11,421 bases of DNA, from contig DALYLR010000063.1 in the NCBI GenBank assembly GCA_031976175.1, forward strand, positions 1-11,421, read 5' to 3'. Of this stretch, positions 6,574-11,421 are shown piece by piece. The stretch is from DMER01 sp003451645 (GTDB lineage Bacteria; Pseudomonadota; Alphaproteobacteria; Micropepsales; Micropepsaceae). Numbering within the stretch: position 1 is the stretch's first letter; every line of letters begins with the position of its first letter. Position numbers and translations under genes: made by a program. Below the pieces are notes generated by a model. It was not told where the DNA came from. It saw only the letters and a program-made list of their open reading frames with translations, and searched no databases.

Positions 6574-7083
6574 ATGAGCAAAACGCAGGCGAGCAAGATC
6601 GTTGGCTGGGCCATGGCCAGGCAAACCAGTATCCACGCTATCATCGGTGTGTTTATGGTCTTAGGGCTATGCATTTTTGCCTTTGTCGCGGTCTACGCGC
6701 CACGTGCGCCGGGCGATGAGCCTTTGGCTAGCATCGTCATGGGGACCTTGTTCGCAGTAATTTTCTTGGGCGTCCGGCCCTTCCTGAAGGCGCTCTACTG
6801 GTATGCCCGGCCGCAAGCGCTGCCGCTCTACCAGCTAATCCATGAGCGCCCTCAAGACATCGTGCGGGTTGGCGAAACCAGGCGGGAGGTCGAGGTCCAT
6901 CAAAGCGCTGGCGGCGGCGTGGTGGCCGCCCAAAACGCGGTCAGCGCCATCGAATTGTCCGCCTCGGGCGGGTTAACCTATTATCTCGCAGTGCCTTTGG
7001 TTCATGGGCCCCGAGTGCTTGCCGCATTGCAGGTCCTGCTGCCCCATGCCACGTTCAGGACCGAAACAACACCGGCCGCTTAG
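6574..7083 (+). CDS. Two-span inner-membrane protein, unknown function
   Basis: A 169-residue protein with two hydrophobic segments near the N-terminus (about residues 21-42 and 51-70), joined by a short loop (APRAPGDEP). A hydrophilic C-terminal domain of about 95 residues follows and is probably cytoplasmic (PLYQLIHERPQDIVRVGETRR...). That domain alternates hydrophobic and polar residues like a small alpha/beta fold; I do not recognise it. The start is ATG 6574, with GGGGGCGG directly upstream. It follows the PPOX gene by 27 nt on the same strand and may be co-transcribed with it. Confidence 0.75.
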   Translation: MSKTQASKIVGWAMARQTSIHAIIGVFMVLGLCIFAFVAVYAPRAPGDEPLASIVMGTLFAVIFLGVRPFLKALYWYARPQALPLYQLIHERPQDIVRVGETRREVEVHQSAGGGVVAAQNAVSAIELSASGGLTYYLAVPLVHGPRVLAALQVLLPHATFRTETTPAA

Positions 7084-7148
7084 CTTTAGGCCATTAGGCA
7101 AGGCGCCCGGTACTGTGCTATGGCTTGGCGAGATCGCAGGGGGCGGAC

Positions 7149-7586
7149 ATGGGCAGAATTGTTGTGGCGTATTTGGTGGCGGTGATCGTGACCCATATTT
7201 TGGCGTCACTGTTCCACACCCAATTCATACTGGCCGAGTTGACGGGCATGGGCGTCGCGGTCGATTGGGCGACCCGGGTGCAAGCGAGCCTCGACGATTT
7301 TATCGGCTTGACCGCATCGGTCGTCTTTCCGGCAATCATCGCCATCGGCCTTTTGATCGCTTTCGTGGCGGCAGGATTTGTGGCGCGTCTGGCGCCTGGG
7401 CTTCGCTGGTTTGTCTTCTTCGTTGCTGGTGCGGTGGCGATGGCCGTTATCTTTATGCTGCTGAAGCAGGCGCTTGGGACCGTAGGCCTTTTCGGCGCGC
7501 GCGGAACGCTGGGCCTTGCGGCGCAGTGCCTTGCAGGCGCAGTTGGCGGCCTGGTCTTTGCCACGCTGAAACCGGCGGTGCGATAG
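7149..7586 (+). CDS. Four-span small membrane protein, unknown function
   Basis: A 145-residue integral membrane protein with hydrophobic segments at about residues 4-24, 55-80, 86-106 and 121-141. The first loop holds HTQFILAELTGMGVAVDWATR, followed by the amphipathic stretch VQASLDDFIGL. Small residues (A, G) dominate the helices. The frame is open 8 codons further upstream, to an ATG at 7125. I chose ATG 7149 because AGGGGGCGG (7138-7146) gives it a strong ribosome site and the first helix then starts at once. No function can be assigned. It lies 65 nt after the two-span protein and 28 nt before the GT-C gene, on the same strand. Confidence 0.78.
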   Translation: MGRIVVAYLVAVIVTHILASLFHTQFILAELTGMGVAVDWATRVQASLDDFIGLTASVVFPAIIAIGLLIAFVAAGFVARLAPGLRWFVFFVAGAVAMAVIFMLLKQALGTVGLFGARGTLGLAAQCLAGAVGGLVFATLKPAVR

Positions 7587-7614
7587 GCACCAAGCGCTGA
7601 CTGCGAGGTACACC

Positions 7615-9042
7615 GTGACCATAGGGCAGCACCCGCAGAGGGCCTGGATTACTTGGGCCCTCATTGCAGCGGCGGCCTGTCTTATTGCCTATGCGGTGGT
7701 GCTACAGTGGCTGAGCCAAGGCCTAACGCCCGCAACGCCCATCCTGGAACGGCCGCTGATCCCCTTCACGGCCGCAAGTGTGGTGGCAGGGATGGTCTTC
7801 TGGCTGCTCGTCCTTGCAGCACCAAGCCTTGGCCAGGGGCGGTTCCCGATCATCGGTGTTCTGTTGGTGGGCCTTGCGATGCGGCTGGTCCTGTTCCCTT
7901 CCGCCGTGATCCGCGAAGACGATCACTTTCGCTATTTGCTCGATGGAGCGATGGTCGCGAATGGCTTCGATCCCTATGCGCTGCAGCCCAAGGCGGTGCG
8001 GGAGGGCGCAGGGCCTTTGGCGATCCCTGAGGACGTGCGGCGTGACGTGATCCAGCATATCAACCACCCGGAACTCACTACCATCTACCCGCCTGGCGCT
8101 CTTGCGGCCTTTGCCTTGGCGCATTGGATTGCACCGTGGGAGCTCACCGGCCTGCGGATCGTGTTTCTGCTCTGCGATCTCTTAGGGTTCCTCATCACGC
8201 TTCGCCTTCTGACGGCGCTGTCCCTGCCGCGCCTGTGGGTGGTCTTTTACTGGTGGAACCCGCTGACGCTAGCGCAGGTCTATAACCACCTGCATTTCGA
8301 AGTGATGCTGTTCCCCGCGATCTTGGGCGCGCTGTACTTCAGCGCGTCTGGATTGAGGACCGCGGCGGCGGCTGCGCTTGCATTGGCCGCGGGCATCAAG
8401 GTTTGGCCAGCCCTCATGCTGGGGCCGTTGCTGTGGCAAGACCGGGAGAGGGTGATGGTGATGGCCGCGCGCGCGGCAATGGCGAGCGCCATCATCGGCA
8501 TTCTGCTTTTGCCTTTGCTGGCGACGGCCTTGGAGCGCGATTCAGGGCTGGGGGCCTATGCCTCGCGGTGGTTGTTCAACGACCCTCTGCTGGCGCTGCT
8601 CGCAGGCCTGGCGCCAGAAGGAGCCGGCCAGACCCTCTTCAGGGCCACGCTTGCTGGTGTGGCCGCCGGGACGGCTCTCTGGGTCAGCTATCGGACCGCT
8701 CAAGGACCGCACGCTCTGGCGCAGGCATGTTTCCTGATCGCACTGGTGGTCTTTGCCCTCTCGCCCGCAAAGTTCCCCTGGTACGCGCTGTGGCTGGCGC
8801 CCTTCCTGGCGCTGATCCCCAGCCTGCCCGTGGCTGCTCTGATGGCAACGATGCCGATTTATTATCTGTGGTTCTGGTTTGATCCGCGCGGCCAAGGGCA
8901 ATTCTACTTGGACGCCGTCGCATGGGCGCAGTATGTGCCTGTCCTGGTCATTATCGCGTTTGGCATATTTGTTCCTCAGCTGCGGATTGTCCCCCGTGTT
9001 TCAAGGCCTCAAGGTCAGTCTCGTCATCCCCGCGCGCAATGA
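7615..9042 (+). CDS. GT-C-fold polytopic membrane glycosyltransferase (GT87/DUF2029-like)
   Basis: A 475-residue protein with about ten or more membrane segments. After the second or third segment it has an acidic loop, EDDHFRYLLDG (residues 101-111), followed by GFDPYALQP (117-125). This is the arrangement of GT-C enzymes, which use polyprenyl-phosphate sugars on the outer face of the inner membrane. NHPELTTIYPPGA and KFPWYALWLAPFLALIP also fit. The start is GTG 7615, with GAGG 6 nt upstream. The last 47 nt overlap the GT2 gene, and the tail after the final helix (VPRVSRPQGQSRHPRAQ) looks unconstrained. The paired GT2 gene supports a role in lipid-linked sugar transfer. Acceptor and sugar are unknown. 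Confidence 0.85.
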   Translation: MTIGQHPQRAWITWALIAAAACLIAYAVVLQWLSQGLTPATPILERPLIPFTAASVVAGMVFWLLVLAAPSLGQGRFPIIGVLLVGLAMRLVLFPSAVIREDDHFRYLLDGAMVANGFDPYALQPKAVREGAGPLAIPEDVRRDVIQHINHPELTTIYPPGALAAFALAHWIAPWELTGLRIVFLLCDLLGFLITLRLLTALSLPRLWVVFYWWNPLTLAQVYNHLHFEVMLFPAILGALYFSASGLRTAAAAALALAAGIKVWPALMLGPLLWQDRERVMVMAARAAMASAIIGILLLPLLATALERDSGLGAYASRWLFNDPLLALLAGLAPEGAGQTLFRATLAGVAAGTALWVSYRTAQGPHALAQACFLIALVVFALSPAKFPWYALWLAPFLALIPSLPVAALMATMPIYYLWFWFDPRGQGQFYLDAVAWAQYVPVLVIIAFGIFVPQLRIVPRVSRPQGQSRHPRAQ

Positions 9043-9733
9043 GGCGCAAAGCCTGCCTGCCGTTCTGGCCAGCGTCCCCTCATGCGTGGATGTGGTTGTG
9101 GTGTGCGACAACGGCTCCAGCGATGGCACCGGCGATGTGGCGAAGGCAGCGGGCGCGCAGGTGATCGTGGAGGAACGGCCCGGCTATGGCGCCGCCTGCC
9201 TTGCCGCTATTGCTGTCCTTCGCGCGCAACGCCCTTTACCCGATATTTTGGTGTTTGCAGACGCCGATGGCAGCGACGATTTGAGCGAGATGGAGCGCCT
9301 GCTCCAGCCGATCACCACAGACGGTGCGGAGCTTGTCATCGGCTCGCGCATCGCCCGGGCAGCGCCGAAGGCGCTTACCTTTGTGCAGCGCTTTGGCAAT
9401 CAGTTTGCGGGTCTTTTGGTCTATTGGATCTGGGGGCAGCGTGTGGGCGACCTGGGACCCTTTCGCGCCATCCGCTGGGAGGCCTATGAGCGCCTCGCCA
9501 TGCAGGACCGCGACTTTGGCTGGACCATCGAGATGCAGGTCAAGGCAGCGCAAGCGGGCCTCAAGGTCGTGGACGTGGACGTCAATTACCGCGTGCGGAG
9601 GGCAGGCAAGTCCAAGATTGCCGGGACCATTACAGGTTCGCTGAGAGCGGGCACTAAAATTCTTTGGGTGATTGCCCGTTCCGCCTTGCGCGATTGGACG
9701 TCTGGCCGCGCCGCGCCCAAGACGCCCGCCTGA
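8996..9733 (+). CDS. GT2 family glycosyltransferase, polyprenyl-phosphate sugar synthase type (DPM1-like)
   Basis: A 245-residue GT-A enzyme. VSLVIPARNE (residues 7-16) is the first strand, DNGSSDGT (38-45) the nucleotide-binding motif, and DADGSDD (89-95) the metal-binding DxD. GDLGPFRAIR (151-160), DFGWTIEMQVKA (173-184) and RRAGKSKIAGT (201-211) are typical of enzymes that move a sugar from a nucleotide to polyprenyl (dolichyl-like) phosphate. No C-terminal membrane segment is present. The frame is open to 8879 upstream, but that part lies inside the GT-C gene. GTG 8996 is the first start just before the conserved strand and gives a 47-nt overlap; ATG 8933 is an alternative. It likely supplies the donor for the upstream GT-C enzyme. 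Confidence 0.88.
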   Translation: MFQGLKVSLVIPARNEAQSLPAVLASVPSCVDVVVVCDNGSSDGTGDVAKAAGAQVIVEERPGYGAACLAAIAVLRAQRPLPDILVFADADGSDDLSEMERLLQPITTDGAELVIGSRIARAAPKALTFVQRFGNQFAGLLVYWIWGQRVGDLGPFRAIRWEAYERLAMQDRDFGWTIEMQVKAAQAGLKVVDVDVNYRVRRAGKSKIAGTITGSLRAGTKILWVIARSALRDWTSGRAAPKTPA

Positions 9734-9744
9734 CGGCCGCGGGC

Positions 9745-10002
9745 CTACCCTCCGCTGAGCGCCTGCACGATCTGGATGCTCTGTGTAGCGGAAAGGTCGG
9801 CGCCAAGGTCGAAGGTCTGCTGCCCATCCAGAAAGACGCGGATATGGCGGCGGATATGGCCCTGCTCATCGACCATACGGAACTTGAGCCCCGGATAGCG
9901 CCGGTTGAGATCCTCCAGCACGGCATCGAGCGTTGTGCCCGTGGCTTCCACTTCGGCCCGCCCAGTATAGGGCCTGAGCGGGGAGGGGATGAGCACCTTC
10001 AT
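9745..10002 (-). CDS. MoaD/ThiS-family ubiquitin-like sulfur-carrier protein
   Basis: An 85-residue beta-grasp protein. It starts MKVLIPSPLRPYTG, has TLDAVLEDLNRRYPGLKFRMV (residues 24-44), then RRHIRVFLDGQQ, and ends ALSGG. The free C-terminal GG is the site that MoaD/ThiS proteins use for adenylation and thiocarboxylation, so this is probably a working sulfur carrier. No E1-type activating enzyme (MoeB/ThiF) or MoaE/ThiG partner lies in the window. It follows the beta-propeller gene by only 3 nt, so the two form an operon. This pairing recurs in proteobacteria as I recall, and the carrier may therefore not serve molybdopterin synthesis. The start is ATG 10002. The gene ends 11 nt from the convergent GT2 gene. 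Confidence 0.88.
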   Translation of the reverse strand: MKVLIPSPLRPYTGRAEVEATGTTLDAVLEDLNRRYPGLKFRMVDEQGHIRRHIRVFLDGQQTFDLGADLSATQSIQIVQALSGG

Positions 10003-10005
10003 CGC

Positions 10006-11196
10006 CTACAGGACCGCCACGTCGAGCGCGTAAATCTCAGGGAGATGGCGCGCGATGCAGATCCATTTGCCGCCGCCATCACGGCTCGCCCAGACCTCGC
10101 CCGCTGTGGTGCCCAGATAAAGGCCTGTGGTCTTGTGCGTGTCGGCCGCCATCGCCTGGCGCATGACCGTCCACCAGGCCTGCTCTTTTGGGAAGCCCGC
10201 ATCGAGCCGCGACCAGGACTTGCCGCCATTGGCTGTTCCGTATACGGCAGGTTTTCCGTCGGGGCTGGTGCGCGGCCACACGGTCTGTCCGTCCATGGGA
10301 AAGACCCAGGCCACATTGTCGTCCGTGGGGTGCACGGTCATGGGAAAGCCCACATCGCCCACCTTCTTCGGCATGGTCTTGCCGATCCGCACCCATTCCG
10401 TACCCGGACGATCCAAGCGGTAGATGCCGCAATGGTTCTGCTGATAAAGCCGGTCAGGATTGGACGGACACATCCGCACGCAATGGGGATCGTGGACCGA
10501 GATATCCTCGACACTAAAGCCCTCGACAACCTCCATGCCTTGGATCATCGGCGACCAGGACTGGCCGCCATCCAGGCTCTCATGCACTCCGCCGGACGAC
10601 ATGCCCAGGTAAAGGTGGTCCTTGTCGCGCGGGTCCACAATGACCGAATGCAATTTGGGCCCGTCGGGCGTGCCGTCCTGCTCCCCGCCCATCCAGAGCC
10701 GGTATTGCGGGTCATCATTGAGGCCAGAGACGGGCGCCCAGGTGTCGCCGCCATCAAGGCTCTTGAAGAGGCCATGGGGGGACGTCGCGGCATACCAAGC
10801 CCCCGGCTCGCTCGCATGGCCCGGTGTCAGCCAAAAGGTGTGATCGACCACGCGCCCCTTTTGCCCCTCGGGGACCTTCGGGAAGGCAGGGGGCCTTGAG
10901 GCCTCTGTCCAGGTCCGGCCGCCATTGGTTGAGCGCCGCAAAGCGGGTCCCAAATGGCCGGTTTTCACCGCCATCAGCAGCGTTTTCTTGTCGCGCGGAT
11001 CGAGGACCAGATGATGCACGGTCTCGCCCAGGAAATGCGGGCCCTTCAGCGCCCAGGCCTTGCGCGCGCCATCGCTCTCCATGACCCAAGCGCCTTTGCG
11101 CGTGGCGATGAACAGGAGGGTTTTGGACGGGGTCTTGTTCGCGGTCTTGGCGGGCTTGGGGGTGCGGGTTCTGGTTGAGGGCATTGCATTGACCAT
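10006..11196 (-). CDS. Cytosolic Asp-box beta-propeller (sialidase/VPS10-like fold), partner of a MoaD-like protein
   Basis: A 396-residue protein with five Asp-box motifs (SxDGGxTW) near residues 89-96 (STNGGRTW), 146-153 (SLDGGDTW), 207-214 (SLDGGQSW), 321-328 (TANGGKSW) and 371-378 (SRDGGGKW). Repeated DPRDKxxLxxG blade turns (66-73, 188-197) also occur. This is the BNR/sialidase-like propeller fold. The sialidase arginine triad is not evident, so it should not be called a sialidase. There is no signal peptide; residues 1-26 are basic and low in complexity (TRTRTPKPAKTANKTPSK). ATG 11196 is used, and ATG 11184 is equally possible. Neither has a strong ribosome site. Conserved cysteines/histidines (HDPHCVRMCPSNPDRLYQQ, 235-253) might bind metal or sulfur. 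The function is unknown. Confidence 0.85.
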   Translation of the reverse strand: MVNAMPSTRTRTPKPAKTANKTPSKTLLFIATRKGAWVMESDGARKAWALKGPHFLGETVHHLVLDPRDKKTLLMAVKTGHLGPALRRSTNGGRTWTEASRPPAFPKVPEGQKGRVVDHTFWLTPGHASEPGAWYAATSPHGLFKSLDGGDTWAPVSGLNDDPQYRLWMGGEQDGTPDGPKLHSVIVDPRDKDHLYLGMSSGGVHESLDGGQSWSPMIQGMEVVEGFSVEDISVHDPHCVRMCPSNPDRLYQQNHCGIYRLDRPGTEWVRIGKTMPKKVGDVGFPMTVHPTDDNVAWVFPMDGQTVWPRTSPDGKPAVYGTANGGKSWSRLDAGFPKEQAWWTVMRQAMAADTHKTTGLYLGTTAGEVWASRDGGGKWICIARHLPEIYALDVAVL

Positions 11197-11421
11197 TCTT
11201 GTTAAGGATGCGCGGGCGTTGCTGATTAAGCGTCAACCATCGTGCGGCTGCAAGCGCGCGCGTGTGCGCCTCCCGGCCGTGCGGACGGGGCGTTGGGAGG
11301 AGATCGGTTCCCCGCATTCAATAGCGGGGTGGCGGGACGCCCCCAGCGGGAGCGGGTAGTTGGTTTTGTCGTTTGGGTGCCCCATTTCTGGAAGCGTCCC
11401 GCGCCAGGCCGTTACGGTGAC
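11197..11421. other. Non-coding right edge with inverted repeats
   Basis: No convincing gene is seen. It is the upstream region of the leftward beta-propeller gene. It holds CCCCGC/GCGGGG arms (11310-11315, 11324-11329) around an 8-nt loop, and the 9-bp pair GCGGGACGC (11332-11340) / GCGTCCCGC (11394-11402). On the minus strand TTGACG at 11236-11231 resembles a -35 box, but no good -10 follows. A minus-strand frame is open from 11421 to a stop at 11233, but the reading is arginine/proline rich and looks random. Confidence 0.5.

Noticed and set aside
9664..10899. 411-residue plus-strand open frame
   Set aside because: It is antisense to the MoaD-like and beta-propeller genes, both of which have clear family motifs. 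Its own translation is rich in R, H, P and G with no domain, as expected of a shadow frame in GC-rich DNA.
10006..11196. Calling the Asp-box protein a sialidase
   Set aside because: Asp boxes define the propeller fold and occur in many non-sialidases. The arginine triad and catalytic residues are not evident, and there is no signal peptide.
11233..11421. Minus-strand frame open to the right edge (63 codons)
   Set aside because: It could be the end of a gene beyond the window, but the translation is low-complexity and R/P rich with no motif, and inverted repeats explain the sequence as well.

Overview
The window is GC-rich, densely coding DNA, most likely from an alphaproteobacterium. The evidence is a btaA-btaB betaine-lipid operon, an RsmB/NOP-type rRNA methyltransferase, and a 113-bp double-palindromic repeat whose core resembles the short palindromic repeats scattered through alphaproteobacterial genomes. 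I see no tRNA, rRNA, CRISPR array, phage gene or transposase. Twelve genes are supported, one of them cut by the window edge.

Left third (1-3714): a 5'-partial-to-edge RsmB-like methyltransferase runs leftward from 1113 off the left edge. It diverges from btaA (1308-2549) and btaB (2546-3199), which overlap by ATGA and together should make diacylglyceryl-trimethylhomoserine (DGTS), a phosphorus-free membrane lipid. A small secreted protein with two cysteines follows (3306-3662) and ends at a strong hairpin terminator (3679-3714). A leftward operon arrives at the same hairpin from the other side.

Middle (3713-7586): the leftward operon starts at 5745 with an exported PQQ-dependent sugar-dehydrogenase-like protein. 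By ATGA overlap it continues into an isopenicillin-N-synthase-like 2-oxoglutarate/Fe(II) oxygenase. Diverging from it at 5821 is a flavin-binding PPOX-family protein whose reading frame carries the 113-bp palindromic repeat, adding about 39 residues without breaking the frame. This is the most unusual item in the window. Two small membrane proteins of unknown function follow on the same strand.

Right third (7615-11421): a multi-span GT-C-type glycosyltransferase overlaps a GT2 polyprenyl-phosphate-type glycosyltransferase by 47 nt. The likely division of labour is that the GT2 loads a sugar on a lipid phosphate and the GT-C uses it outside the membrane. Tail to tail with them is a leftward pair: a cytosolic Asp-box beta-propeller (sialidase-like fold) followed 3 nt later by a MoaD/ThiS ubiquitin-like protein ending in GG. 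The final 225 bases hold no convincing gene and contain several inverted repeats.
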